Source of the DNA: Chitinophagales bacterium
Lineage (GTDB): Bacteria > Bacteroidota > Bacteroidia > Chitinophagales > Chitinophagaceae
DNA: 64,000 nucleotides
Assembly: GCA_017303835.1 (NCBI GenBank)
Contig: JAFLBI010000001.1
Location: 1,302,001-1,366,000 of the forward strand
Direction of reading: 5' to 3'
Shown here: one piece after another, positions 34,218-43,215 of the stretch
Position numbering within the stretch: the stretch's first letter is position 1
How the letters are laid out: the number at the start of each line of letters is the position of its first letter
Position numbers and translations under genes: made by a program
Notes under the pieces: model-generated
What the model saw: the letters and a program-made list of their open reading frames with translations, nothing else
The model's database searches: none
Told to the model about the DNA's origin: nothing

Positions 34218-36659
34218 TTGTACGCTGAAGTCATCATACCACTCGCCTTACCTAAGAATTATACATGGGCTGTTCCAACACACTTGCAGCAGTTGGTGCA
34301 GCCGGGCGTTCGTGTAGAAGTAGTCTTAGGCAAGCAGAAAAAGTATGCAGGCATTGTTAAGAAAATCATCCACCAGGCACCGGAACGCTTTAAACCTAAA
34401 GAGATTATACAAGTGCTGGATAGTAGCCCAATTGTACACCAGCAGCAGTTACAGTTCTGGGAATGGATAGCAGGATATTATCTCTGCAGCGAGGGTGAGG
34501 TGATGCAGGCGGCAGTACCTGCCAACCTGAAACTATCCAGTGAAAGCATTTTGGTTTGGAATGAAGGGGGTAATTATACTACGGATCAACTTACTGATGA
34601 AGAATACATCGTAACAGAAGCACTCGAATTAAAACGTGAACTCAAACTAAGTGAGGTACAGCATCTGCTTGATGCCACACATGTGTATCCTGTGATCAAG
34701 CGATTAATAGAGAAAGACGTTTGTTATGTTTGGGAGGAATTGAAAGAACGATACAAACCGAAGAAAGAAAAATATGTCTTATTGCAAGATGCTTATAAAG
34801 ACGAGTCAAAACTGGAAGAGCTGCTGAATAATTGGAGCAGGGCACCCAAACAAATGGAATTGTTGCTTGCGTATTTACACCTGCACCAAACTCAACAGGA
34901 AGTAACACAAGCTGACTTATTGAAAAAGGCCAATGCAAACAGTGCACAATTAAAAGGACTTATCGATAAGCAGGTCTTGAAAGTAGTGAGTAGAAATATT
35001 GACCGATTACAAAGATCAACTGCAGACATCAATCTCAATTACACACTCTCTCCGGCACAGGAGCAAGCAAAGCAGGAAATAAACAATTGCTTTCAAACCA
35101 AGGATGTTTGCTTATTGCATGGCATCACCGGCAGCGGTAAAACACAAATCTATATTCAGCTGATAGAAGCTCAGATAAAGCAAGGAAATCAGGTATTGTT
35201 TATGCTACCTGAAATTGCTTTAACTGCACAAATCATTAGACGACTGGAAGCCCACTTCGGCGGGCATATCGGCATCTATCATTCTAAGTTCAACGATAAC
35301 GAGCGGGTTGAAATCTGGCAGAAAGTATGCAACAATGAACTCAAAGTTGTGCTGGGCGCTCGATCTGCAGCACTCCTTCCCTTCAGTAAACTTGGGCTTG
35401 TCATCATTGATGAAGAACATGATCCTTCTTTTAAACAACAAGATCCTGCACCTAGATATCAGGCGAGAGATGCCGCTATTTTTCTTGCCAATCTCTTCAA
35501 AGCCAAAGTACTATTAGGTAGTGGCACACCTTCTATTGAAAGCAGGTTTAATGCTGAACAGCAGAAATACGGTTATGTGACACTCACAGAAAGATATGGC
35601 TCAGGCGAATTGCCGTCAATTGAACTGGTTGATATGAAGCCATACCTAAAAGGCAAAGCAGGCACTGTCTTGATTAGTCCGATACTGGAAGAAAAAATTG
35701 CCACAACACTTGCACAACATAAACAAGTCATCCTTTTTCAAAACAGAAGAGGCTATGCACCTTATTTAATTTGTCAGACCTGCGGCTGGATACCGCAATG
35801 TGAACATTGTGATGTAACACTCACCTACCATAAAGCAAAGCATAAACTGGCTTGTCATTACTGCGGTACTACGTATCCGCCGATACAAACCTGTGTAGCT
35901 TGCGGTAGCCATCATTTTGCACAACGCAATTTTGGTACAGAAAAAATTGAAGAAGCAGTATTGGAATTGTTTCCGGAAGCACGCGTAGCGAGAATGGATC
36001 ATGATACGGTTAAGGGGAAACATGATCATGATACGATTATCCGACAATTTGAGGATCAGAAAATTGACATCCTGATTGGTACACAAATGGTGGTGAAAGG
36101 CTTAGACTTTGCCCATGTGAATCTGGTAGGAATAATTGATGCAGACGGTTTATTGAGCTTTACAGATTTTCGGGTGAATGAACGTGGGTTTCATTTGATG
36201 GAACAAGTGAGTGGACGTGCAGGCAGAAAAGATGCAGACGGACGAGTCTTGATTCAGGCCAGCAATCTGCAACATCCTGTATTAAAAGCTGTTCAGGAGC
36301 ATGCATATGACACCATGTACCAAACTGAGTTGCAGAGTCGTCAACATTTTTTCTATCCGCCTTTCTCAAGATTGATCAGAATAACATTTAAAAATAAACA
36401 CGAGCATATTGCAGAAGAAGCAGCACATCATTTCTGTAATGGCCTGCATACTTATCTGGGTAAATATCTGAGCGGACCATCACAACCGGTGGTGAATCGT
36501 ATTCGTAACCAGTATATTTGGGAAGTACTACTAAAAATACCGAAGGATACGCAGTTTTTACAACAGAGCAAAGTAATGATACAGCAACAAATGTTGATAC
36601 TGTCACAACATAAGGTATATAGAAGCGTGCATATTATTCCTGATATAGATCCGCAGTAG
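34218..36659 (+). CDS. priA: Primosomal replication protein N' (PriA helicase)
   Basis: 813 residues. It restarts stalled replication forks. The start is a TTG at 34218, giving MYAEVIIPLALPKNYTWAVP, the normal PriA N-terminus; no ATG fits. The helicase core has Walker A GITGSGKTQIYIQL (about 300) and the DEEH box in VIIDEEHDPSF. A zinc-binding insertion has four CxxC pairs (CQTCGW, CEHCD, CHYCG, CVACG). The C-terminal helicase lobe has IGTQMVVKGLDF and QVSGRAGR. Confidence 0.96.
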   Translation: MYAEVIIPLALPKNYTWAVPTHLQQLVQPGVRVEVVLGKQKKYAGIVKKIIHQAPERFKPKEIIQVLDSSPIVHQQQLQFWEWIAGYYLCSEGEVMQAAVPANLKLSSESILVWNEGGNYTTDQLTDEEYIVTEALELKRELKLSEVQHLLDATHVYPVIKRLIEKDVCYVWEELKERYKPKKEKYVLLQDAYKDESKLEELLNNWSRAPKQMELLLAYLHLHQTQQEVTQADLLKKANANSAQLKGLIDKQVLKVVSRNIDRLQRSTADINLNYTLSPAQEQAKQEINNCFQTKDVCLLHGITGSGKTQIYIQLIEAQIKQGNQVLFMLPEIALTAQIIRRLEAHFGGHIGIYHSKFNDNERVEIWQKVCNNELKVVLGARSAALLPFSKLGLVIIDEEHDPSFKQQDPAPRYQARDAAIFLANLFKAKVLLGSGTPSIESRFNAEQQKYGYVTLTERYGSGELPSIELVDMKPYLKGKAGTVLISPILEEKIATTLAQHKQVILFQNRRGYAPYLICQTCGWIPQCEHCDVTLTYHKAKHKLACHYCGTTYPPIQTCVACGSHHFAQRNFGTEKIEEAVLELFPEARVARMDHDTVKGKHDHDTIIRQFEDQKIDILIGTQMVVKGLDFAHVNLVGIIDADGLLSFTDFRVNERGFHLMEQVSGRAGRKDADGRVLIQASNLQHPVLKAVQEHAYDTMYQTELQSRQHFFYPPFSRLIRITFKNKHEHIAEEAAHHFCNGLHTYLGKYLSGPSQPVVNRIRNQYIWEVLLKIPKDTQFLQQSKVMIQQQMLILSQHKVYRSVHIIPDIDPQ

Positions 36660-36661
36660 TT

Positions 36662-37678
36662 ATGTTACAAGAGAATATTGCTTTGCTGCCCTATAATAGT
36701 TTCCGCATAGCGGCACATGCCAGATATTTTGCATCATTCCAAAGCATCAGTCAAATGGAAGAATTGCTTGCTGATAAGCGTGTAGCTTCAAGCAATCAGT
36801 TATTGATTCTTGGTGGTGGCAGTAATATTCTTTTTACTAAAGATGTAGATGGCGCAGTTTTAAAGAATGAACTCACAGGAATTGAATGTATTCGTGAGGA
36901 TGAACACCACTTGTATATTCGTGCCAATGCCGGTACTAATTGGCACGCTTTTGTAAGTTGGTGTGTAGAGCGAAACTATGCTGGCTTAGAAAACTTAAGT
37001 TTAATACCGGGCAATGTAGGCGCAGCACCGATGCAGAATATTGGCGCTTACGGCGTAGAAGTAAAAGAGCTAATCACAGAAGTAAGTGCCTACCACATTC
37101 TGGAAAAGCGCATACAAAACTTCAGTAATGCAGACTGTGCATTTGGTTATCGGGAAAGTGTTTTCAAAAGAGCACTCAAAGGGCAATACATCATTTTATC
37201 AGTTACATTTCGCTTAAATAAAATACCCAAACTCAATACCAGCTATGGTGCAATTGAGCAGGAATTATCTGCTTCAGGTATTCAGCAACCAACAATACAA
37301 GATATCGCTGCAGCCGTTATTCGTATTAGACAAAGTAAACTGCCAGATCCTGCACAAATTGGTAACGCTGGGAGTTTTTTCAAGAACCCGGTAATTGAGC
37401 AAGAAATGTATCAGCAATTGCTTGATAAATTTCCGAAGATACCCGCTTACCCTGCAGAAAATGGTCAAGTAAAAATTGCTGCCGGATGGTTAATTGAACA
37501 ATGCGGTTGGAAAGGCTACAGAAAGCTTGATGCAGGCTGCCATAGCAAACAAGCATTGGTACTCGTCAATTATGGTTCTGCAAGTGGTAAAGAGATTTAT
37601 GCGCTATCTGAAGTTATTATTGCATCTGTACAAGAGAAGTTTGGTATCGAATTGGAGAGAGAAGTGAATATTCTTTAA
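36662..37678 (+). CDS. murB: UDP-N-acetylenolpyruvoylglucosamine reductase
   Basis: 338 residues, type I MurB length. This FAD enzyme forms UDP-MurNAc in peptidoglycan synthesis. Motifs are ILGGGSNILF (FAD), NLSLIPGNVGAAPMQNIGAYG, FGYRESVFK, GNAGSFFKNPV (catalytic Ser) and a C-terminal LAWLIEQCG-like AAGWLIEQCGWKG. It follows priA by 2 nt and ends the plus-strand run at a bidirectional terminator. Confidence 0.96.
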   Translation: MLQENIALLPYNSFRIAAHARYFASFQSISQMEELLADKRVASSNQLLILGGGSNILFTKDVDGAVLKNELTGIECIREDEHHLYIRANAGTNWHAFVSWCVERNYAGLENLSLIPGNVGAAPMQNIGAYGVEVKELITEVSAYHILEKRIQNFSNADCAFGYRESVFKRALKGQYIILSVTFRLNKIPKLNTSYGAIEQELSASGIQQPTIQDIAAAVIRIRQSKLPDPAQIGNAGSFFKNPVIEQEMYQQLLDKFPKIPAYPAENGQVKIAAGWLIEQCGWKGYRKLDAGCHSKQALVLVNYGSASGKEIYALSEVIIASVQEKFGIELEREVNIL

Positions 37679-37703
37679 GTAATAGTTTCTTCGATTAATT
37701 GCA

Positions 37704-37737
37704 ATAAAAAAGCGGATGAAATTCATCCGCTTTTTTT
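37704..37737. terminator. Bidirectional terminator between murB and the OmpA gene
   Basis: GCGGATGAA and TTCATCCGC (37712-37720, 37722-37730) form a long hairpin flanked by an A run before and a T run after, so it works in both directions. Confidence 0.9.
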
Positions 37738-37753
37738 ATCGAAGTGCTTTTAT

Positions 37754-39094
37754 TTAACCTTTGATCTTGAAGGCAACTCTTCTGTTCTGAGTACGGCCAG
37801 CAGCTGTTTTGTTATCAGCAACTGGTTGTTCAGAACCGTAACCTACAGCAGACAGACGCTCTTTAGGTGTACCCAGTTTAACCAGATAGTTTACAACTGA
37901 CTGTGCACGCTTCTGAGACAGTACTTTGTTGTTAGCAGCCTTACCTACGTTATCAGTATGACCTTCAACTACAACATCGAAGCCTGTGTTTGCTTTCAGG
38001 TAATCATTTACTTTCTTCAGTTCTTTCAGGGCGATTGGCAGCAATACTGCACTACCTGTCTTGAACTGGATATTGTTCAACTTAATGCTAGCCTCGATCT
38101 TAGGACAACCGAAGTTATCTTTATCGCCAGGTACTTTTGGACACTTGTCTTCTTCATCATTTACACCATCACCATCAGTATCAGGAATTGGACAACCCTG
38201 GTAACGAGCTACACCTGGAACAGTTGGACACTTATCTTCTTCATCATTGATACCATCCTTATCAGTATCAGGAATTGGACAACCTTGATACTTAGCCAGA
38301 CCTTTTACAGTTGGACACTTATCATTCTCATCATTGATGCCATCACCATCAGTATCAGGGATTGGACAACCATCGTACTTAGCAACACCAGGTACACTTG
38401 GACACTTATCCTTCTCATCAATGATACCATCCTTATCTGTATCAGCAGGAGGAGGTGGAGGAGGTGGTGGAGGTGGTGGTGCTGGAGCAACTACAGGCTT
38501 AGGATCTGTAATTGGAGAAGCAAAACCAATCACGTAATTGAAATGATAGTTAGCAAGACTTGAAACACGCAGATGATATCTCCACTGAGTGGTCAGATAA
38601 GCATCTTCGCTTAATTTAAATTGTAAGCCAGTACCTACTGGTGCGTACGCAGCGAAATAAGTTCCGCCGTACATAGAAGCACCCAAACCAGCAGAAACGA
38701 AAGGAACAACAAAGTAGTTGTCGGTAAGCAGCTTAACGTTTACGTTCGCATCAGCTTCCAACAAAAATCTGTCCCTGCCATTTGATCTAACACCAGCGCT
38801 GGACAAGAAAGGGTAATCTAAGAAAGAACCACCCAGATTCGCCATGAAATCAACATGGTCAGTCAGACCCTGCTGATAAGTAACCTGCAGACCAGGTGTC
38901 ATATTTCTAACCTTTTCCCACTGCTTATTTTGAATAACAGATGAAAGAGAGGTTGAGGCAATACGCTCAGGAGTAATAAAATCTTTCAACATAAAGTTGA
39001 TACCCAGAGTTGGCCTCTTTTTGTGGCTGGTTGTTTGCGCAATACCACTTGCAGCGAATGCACCCACTACAAATAGCAAAATGAGTTTCTTCAT
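37754..39094 (-). CDS. OmpA-family outer membrane protein with thrombospondin type 3 repeats
   Basis: 446 residues from the ATG at 39094 (signal peptide to SGIAQ). An N-terminal beta-barrel-like domain (about 20-205) is followed by a run of 12 prolines and four Ca-binding-type repeats of DTDxDGxxDExDKCP (about 220-335), each closed by YxGCPIP or a variant. The C-terminal OmpA/MotB domain (about 340-446) has QFKTGSAVLLPIALKELKK and VEGHTDNVG, which bind peptidoglycan. It links the outer membrane to the cell wall. An abundant structural protein is likely. Confidence 0.92.
   Translation of the reverse strand: MKKLILLFVVGAFAASGIAQTTSHKKRPTLGINFMLKDFITPERIASTSLSSVIQNKQWEKVRNMTPGLQVTYQQGLTDHVDFMANLGGSFLDYPFLSSAGVRSNGRDRFLLEADANVNVKLLTDNYFVVPFVSAGLGASMYGGTYFAAYAPVGTGLQFKLSEDAYLTTQWRYHLRVSSLANYHFNYVIGFASPITDPKPVVAPAPPPPPPPPPPPADTDKDGIIDEKDKCPSVPGVAKYDGCPIPDTDGDGINDENDKCPTVKGLAKYQGCPIPDTDKDGINDEEDKCPTVPGVARYQGCPIPDTDGDGVNDEEDKCPKVPGDKDNFGCPKIEASIKLNNIQFKTGSAVLLPIALKELKKVNDYLKANTGFDVVVEGHTDNVGKAANNKVLSQKRAQSVVNYLVKLGTPKERLSAVGYGSEQPVADNKTAAGRTQNRRVAFKIKG
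38098..38495 (-). repeat. Coding tandem repeats: thrombospondin type 3 units and a proline codon microsatellite
   Basis: Four imperfect repeats of about 87-90 bp encode the DTDxDGxxDExDKCP units (38098-38447). Next to them (about 38446-38485) is a GGT/GGA triplet run on the plus strand that encodes 12 prolines. Because the unit is a triplet, slippage would change length without breaking the frame. Confidence 0.85.
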
Positions 39095-39168
39095 ATTCAG
39101 GTTTTTAAAAGTTGTACAAAAATAATGGCTGGGCGGCATTTAACGAAAATTAAGATATGTTTATATTC

Positions 39169-39579
39169 TTAATTAGCTGTTTCCGTTGGCTTTTCGGTGA
39201 TTTCTACCCTTACCCTTGCCAATCCCTTGCTAAGGATGCCGATTTTAGACGCCGCGGTTCGGGTTAGGTCTACTACCCTGCCTTTTTTCTTCATATTCTT
39301 ATGCATCCGATCATTGATACGAACAACAACCGTTGCACCATTTTTCAGATTGGTTACTTTAACCCAGGTGTTTAATGCAAAATGGTTGCTGGCTGCAGTC
39401 ATTCCTGCATGCTTGAAGCGTTCTCCTGTGGCAGTCTTCCTGCCTTCAAATTTTTTACTGTAAAAACTAGCTGTACCGGTTACAGATTTTGGCTTTGGCG
39501 CCAAAGTCGTATCGCTCGCAAGTATTTGATTTCCAATTGCTAAAAATAAAAACGCACATATACTAATCCACTTTTTCAT
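39169..39579 (-). CDS. RlpA-like septal ring lytic transglycosylase family protein
   Basis: 136 residues with a signal peptide (about 1-21, ending ILAS). The double-psi beta-barrel RlpA domain has TGTASFYSKKFEGRKTATGERF, TAASNHFALNTWVKVTN and VVVRINDRM with RVVDLTRTAA, matching the family core. The conserved Asp (VDLT) is present. No SPOR domain, so it is a short form. Located 74 nt upstream of the OmpA gene on the same strand. Confidence 0.88.
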   Translation of the reverse strand: MKKWISICAFLFLAIGNQILASDTTLAPKPKSVTGTASFYSKKFEGRKTATGERFKHAGMTAASNHFALNTWVKVTNLKNGATVVVRINDRMHKNMKKKGRVVDLTRTAASKIGILSKGLARVRVEITEKPTETAN

Positions 39580-39601
39580 CTTTGGTTAAATTTAAGGATT
39601 C

Positions 39602-40318
39602 ATGACCAGCAATTCCCTCAAAGCCGCCCTTTTTTGTTCCTTCCTACTCCTGGGGATCGCTGGATGCACCCCTTTGCCAAAAGTCGTGCCACAAAAGCCT
39701 ACTACCATTGCATCTCTCTCAGAAATACGTCAAATCATCAGCGCAGACAGCAATCAGGCATTGCTATCACTTAAAAGCAGGCTACCCAATCTTATAACTG
39801 ATTGGAAATACGCCAGTTACAACAATTTCACGCATCAAATTCTCTATCAACACCCTGAAGCATATCTACGCAGACAACCCGCGTTAGCATTACAGAAAGT
39901 GAATAAAGAATTGAATACCATTGGATTAGGTATTATACTCTATGATGCCTACAGACCCTACAAAGTGACCAGAAAAATGTGGGCTATCGTTCCCGATGAG
40001 CGTTATGCTGCTAATCCTGCTAAGGGTAGCGGCCATAATCGCGGGGCAGCTGTCGACCTCACCCTCTACGATCTGCAAACAGGTAAAGCGCTCAATATGG
40101 GTACGGATTTCGATCATTTCAGTGATACCGCCCACCACGACTTCACTTCGCTACCAGAACAAGTGCTGAAAAATCGCCAGTTATTGAAACAAACGATGAT
40201 GAAACATGGATTCCTGCCACTTAGTACTGAATGGTGGCATTATAGTTGGCCTGATGCTGCTAAAAACTTTGCATTGATGGATCTAAGTTTCAAGCAACTG
40301 AAAAAACTTTCCCGCTAG
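39602..40318 (+). CDS. VanX-like D-alanyl-D-alanine dipeptidase lipoprotein (M15 family)
   Basis: 238 residues. The signal peptide ends in the lipobox GIAGC (Cys about 22). Zinc ligands and catalytic residues of M15D peptidases are present: GSGHNRGAAVDLTL (SxHxxGxAxD), and EWWHYSW (Glu base plus His ligand). LYDAYRP is the substrate-binding Arg segment. Together with RlpA and OmpA this makes a small cell-wall cluster. A role in peptidoglycan dipeptide turnover is more likely than vancomycin resistance, as no vanH or ligase is nearby. Confidence 0.88.
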   Translation: MTSNSLKAALFCSFLLLGIAGCTPLPKVVPQKPTTIASLSEIRQIISADSNQALLSLKSRLPNLITDWKYASYNNFTHQILYQHPEAYLRRQPALALQKVNKELNTIGLGIILYDAYRPYKVTRKMWAIVPDERYAANPAKGSGHNRGAAVDLTLYDLQTGKALNMGTDFDHFSDTAHHDFTSLPEQVLKNRQLLKQTMMKHGFLPLSTEWWHYSWPDAAKNFALMDLSFKQLKKLSR

Positions 40319-40611
40319 CGGAACTTCGCTGTTTTTTCAATGGAGGTAACAGGACCATCTTTTCGAATTTGTATTTGTAGCTGACTGATCCACTCCTCGC
40401 AACCAATTGCCAGCATATGTTCTTGCACTTGGTGAATCACATCCATCACTTCAGCATAACTACCTTCTAAGACTGTTCCAAAAGCCGTGACCTCGTACTG
40501 AATGCCTGAACGTTGAATCACTGCAATGGCCTCATCCACCCAGGTATAAGCATGCTTACTGAGTGAAACAGGAATCAACTGTATACTCGCACTAATGATA
40601 TGATGGTGCAT
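40315..40611 (-). CDS. Thiamine-binding/MTH1187-like (DUF77) protein
   Basis: 98 residues, ferredoxin-like fold of the PF01910 family: ISASIQLIPVS, YEVTAFGTVLEGSYAEVMDVIHQVQEHMLAIGCEEW, LQIQIRKD. Some relatives bind thiamine or pyrimidine precursors. Last gene of the aromatic operon, 2 nt after DUF952, and overlapping the convergent dipeptidase stop by 4 nt. It has no obvious connection with aromatic synthesis. Confidence 0.8.
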   Translation of the reverse strand: MHHHIISASIQLIPVSLSKHAYTWVDEAIAVIQRSGIQYEVTAFGTVLEGSYAEVMDVIHQVQEHMLAIGCEEWISQLQIQIRKDGPVTSIEKTAKFR

Positions 40612-40613
40612 GA

Positions 40614-40919
40614 CTACTGGACGTTTTGAATCGCAATTACTGCATCCAGATTGATGTTTCCAAATACATGCGGAAATAACTCATTCACTGAAGGTGCAAG
40701 TTCAAATTTCAATTCACTTTTCAGTAAATCAGGATCAATCACCAGCTTAACTAAATTGGACACACCTTGATAATATCTTTCTAAAACACCAGCTACTTGA
40801 TCAGCTGTACTGCAATGAATAAACCCTTCTATCTCTAAAGAAGCAGCCGCATAAAAACCTTTAGCAACTGCATCATCCCATGCTTGTTGTGTAGTTACAT
40901 GATAAATCAAATCAGCCAT
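40614..40919 (-). CDS. DUF952 domain-containing protein
   Basis: 101 residues. The family pattern is clear: IYHVTTQQAWDDAVAKGFYAAASLEIEGFIHCSTADQV, LVKLVIDPDLL and ELFPHVFGNINLDAVIAI. DUF952 proteins are small cytoplasmic proteins related to ADP-ribosyltransferase-like folds; activity unproved. Its start overlaps the aroC stop by 8 nt, so it is translated from the operon transcript. Confidence 0.85.
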   Translation of the reverse strand: MADLIYHVTTQQAWDDAVAKGFYAAASLEIEGFIHCSTADQVAGVLERYYQGVSNLVKLVIDPDLLKSELKFELAPSVNELFPHVFGNINLDAVIAIQNVQ

Positions 40920-41910
40920 GCCAAACCCTTTTTATTTTTTGTTCCATTAATAATAAATCTACAAGCACACAAGCTGTAACCGCTTCCAACACCACAGGCA
41001 CACGCAAAGCAATACACAGATCATGTCTGCCTTTTACTGAAAGTGTATCCTGCGTATCTGTTTCCCAGTTATAGGTCGTTTGTTCTTTGGGTGTAGAAGA
41101 AGTTGGCTTCACCACTACCCGAAAAACCAATTCATTGCCATTGGTAATGCCCCCAACAATGCCACCTGCATAATTGGTCTTTGTTGCTCCTGTTCCATCA
41201 AGAATTGCATCATTGTGTTCGCTTCCAAACATATTCGCGGCAGCAAAACCTGCACCATATTCAATGCCTTTAATGGCAGGAATGGCAAAGACTGCATGAC
41301 TAATCAAAGACTCCACAGAATCAAAAAATGGCTCACCCAATCCGGCTGGTAAGCCAGTAACACGACACTCAACAATTCCACCTACGGAATCTTTCGCATC
41401 AATCGCTTTCTGTAATCCTTTGTCCGGATCTGTTTCGCCAGCTATGGAGAGTATTGATGCTTGTACAGAAATTCCTTGTATTATTTTTTTAGCAAGTACG
41501 CCGGCACCTACTAAACAAACAGTGAGTCTTCCACTGAAATGCCCGCCTCCTCTGTAATCTTCAAAACCACCAAACTTCTGATGCGCTACAAAATCTGCAT
41601 GACCAGGACGCGGAATCGCCCTTTGCTTTTCATAATCACCGGAACGAGTATTCTTATTTTCAAACAACATGGTCAATGGAGCACCAGTAGTGATATCATT
41701 AAACACACCTGATTGAAAGATTGGCATATCCGATTCCTGCCTTGGTGTAGTACCTTTTTGCACCCCACCTTTTCTGCGCTCAATATCTATGATAAAATCA
41801 TCACTGCGCAAGGATATACCTGCTGGCACACCATCAATGGTAATGCCAACTGCAGGACCATGTGATTCGCCAAATATGCTGAGTCGGAATAAGCGACCGA
41901 ATGTATTCAT
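40912..41910 (-). CDS. aroC: Chorismate synthase
   Basis: 332 residues. FMN-dependent last step of the shikimate pathway, EPSP to chorismate. Signatures are FGESHGPAVGITIDGVPAGI at the N-terminus, RPGHADFVAHQKFGGFEDYRGGGHFSGR, and GRHDLCIALRVPVVLEAVTA near the C-terminus. Separated from aroA by 21 nt. Confidence 0.97.
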   Translation of the reverse strand: MNTFGRLFRLSIFGESHGPAVGITIDGVPAGISLRSDDFIIDIERRKGGVQKGTTPRQESDMPIFQSGVFNDITTGAPLTMLFENKNTRSGDYEKQRAIPRPGHADFVAHQKFGGFEDYRGGGHFSGRLTVCLVGAGVLAKKIIQGISVQASILSIAGETDPDKGLQKAIDAKDSVGGIVECRVTGLPAGLGEPFFDSVESLISHAVFAIPAIKGIEYGAGFAAANMFGSEHNDAILDGTGATKTNYAGGIVGGITNGNELVFRVVVKPTSSTPKEQTTYNWETDTQDTLSVKGRHDLCIALRVPVVLEAVTACVLVDLLLMEQKIKRVWHG

Positions 41911-41931
41911 ACAAATGACTGTCTTGTAAAC

Positions 41932-43215
41932 TTATGAATTGTTTGTTGCATCTACCATAACATGCGCACCTAAGTGCTGTAAGTGGTCATAAAAATCAGG
42001 ATAAGATTTATTGATTGCTTCTGCATCATCAATACTTGTTTCACCTTCAGCTTTCAAAGCAGCAACTGCACATGCCATGGCAATGCGATGATCATGCCTT
42101 GAATGCACGGCTGCACCTTGCAAAGGTTTACCTCCTTCAATAATCATCAAATCATCCTGCAACTTGATAACAGCCCCCATTTTGCCAAATTCCTCTTGCA
42201 GCGTTAAACCGCGATTACTTTCCTTATGTGCTAAGCGCGATACCCCTTGTATCACAGAAGTACCTTGACAATACACAGCCAATGCTACCAATGGGGGAAA
42301 CAAATCCGGACAATCTGTTGCGTCAAACTGAAATGCTTGTAATTCACTTGGACGAACAGTAATTTGTCCCTCTTCGATACTCATGCGCACACCAGCATCC
42401 ATCAATGCATGTAAAATGGCTTTATCTGCTTGTGTAGAAAAAGGATCCAACCCCTTTACTATGGTCTCACCTGCCAAAGCCCCTGCCACCAGCAAGAAAG
42501 CCCCACCACTCCAATCGCCCTCCACTGTATAGGTTGCAGGCTGAATGATACTCTTACTGCCATGAAAATGAAACTGCTCATGATCGTTATGCGTAACATT
42601 CGAACCAAAAGCCGACAAAACATGTAGGGTTAAATCAATATATGGTTTGCTCTTCAGCTCTTTCACTGTGATGGTAACACCATCAGCGCCTGCACCAGCA
42701 TAAGCCATGATGAGACCAGTCAAAAACTGCGAACTTAAAGAACCATCTACCTCAATATTTTTCGGCTGCAAGGGACCTTTTACCACCAAGGGTAATTTTC
42801 CTGCATTTGACTGCACATCCACCTGCAACTGTGGTAAGATGGCATCAAAAAAATCCATGGGTCTTGTAATGAGACTGCCCTCACCTGTGATCCTAATTGC
42901 CTGATCATACAATGCAATCAAGGGCGTGAACATACGAATGCCCAAACCACTTTCACCGCAATGCACAACGGTTTCTTTTGGTACAATTCCATTTGACTGA
43001 ATTTGCAAACTGCCATCTGTAGCTCTTACGATTGTAGCACCCAATCTTTGAATAGTATCAATAGCTGCCAGATCGTCTTTACTCTTGCCGGGATTCTTTA
43101 ATACACTCACACCTTTAGCCAATAAAGCAGCTGCACATGCACGCTGCATGGCACTTTTAGAAGCCGGCGCAACAATAACGCCGCCTATATTTCCTGGTTG
43201 AATATGAACCCTCAT
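41932..43215 (-). CDS. aroA: 3-phosphoshikimate 1-carboxyvinyltransferase (EPSP synthase)
   Basis: 427 residues. The substrate loop is APASKSAMQRACAAALLAKG, with LKNPGKSKDD next. GDWSGGAFLLVAGAL, RLAHKESNRGLTL and DHRIAMACAVAALKAEG are the usual C-terminal landmarks. It overlaps the aroB stop by 4 nt (translational coupling). Confidence 0.96.
   Translation of the reverse strand: MRVHIQPGNIGGVIVAPASKSAMQRACAAALLAKGVSVLKNPGKSKDDLAAIDTIQRLGATIVRATDGSLQIQSNGIVPKETVVHCGESGLGIRMFTPLIALYDQAIRITGEGSLITRPMDFFDAILPQLQVDVQSNAGKLPLVVKGPLQPKNIEVDGSLSSQFLTGLIMAYAGAGADGVTITVKELKSKPYIDLTLHVLSAFGSNVTHNDHEQFHFHGSKSIIQPATYTVEGDWSGGAFLLVAGALAGETIVKGLDPFSTQADKAILHALMDAGVRMSIEEGQITVRPSELQAFQFDATDCPDLFPPLVALAVYCQGTSVIQGVSRLAHKESNRGLTLQEEFGKMGAVIKLQDDLMIIEGGKPLQGAAVHSRHDHRIAMACAVAALKAEGETSIDDAEAINKSYPDFYDHLQHLGAHVMVDATNNS

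Noticed and set aside
38098-38447. Regular repeats that could be taken for a CRISPR array
   Set aside because: They are coding repeats (thrombospondin type 3 units) in one continuous frame. Spacers are not unique and no cas genes are present.
37958-38563. A 201-codon plus-strand ORF
   Set aside because: Antisense to the OmpA gene; its open frame comes from the repeat composition and the product is a low-complexity string.
39602-40318. Vancomycin-resistance gene
   Set aside because: Only the VanX-like dipeptidase is present, with a lipoprotein signal and no vanH, ligase or vanRS neighbours. A cell-wall turnover role is more likely.
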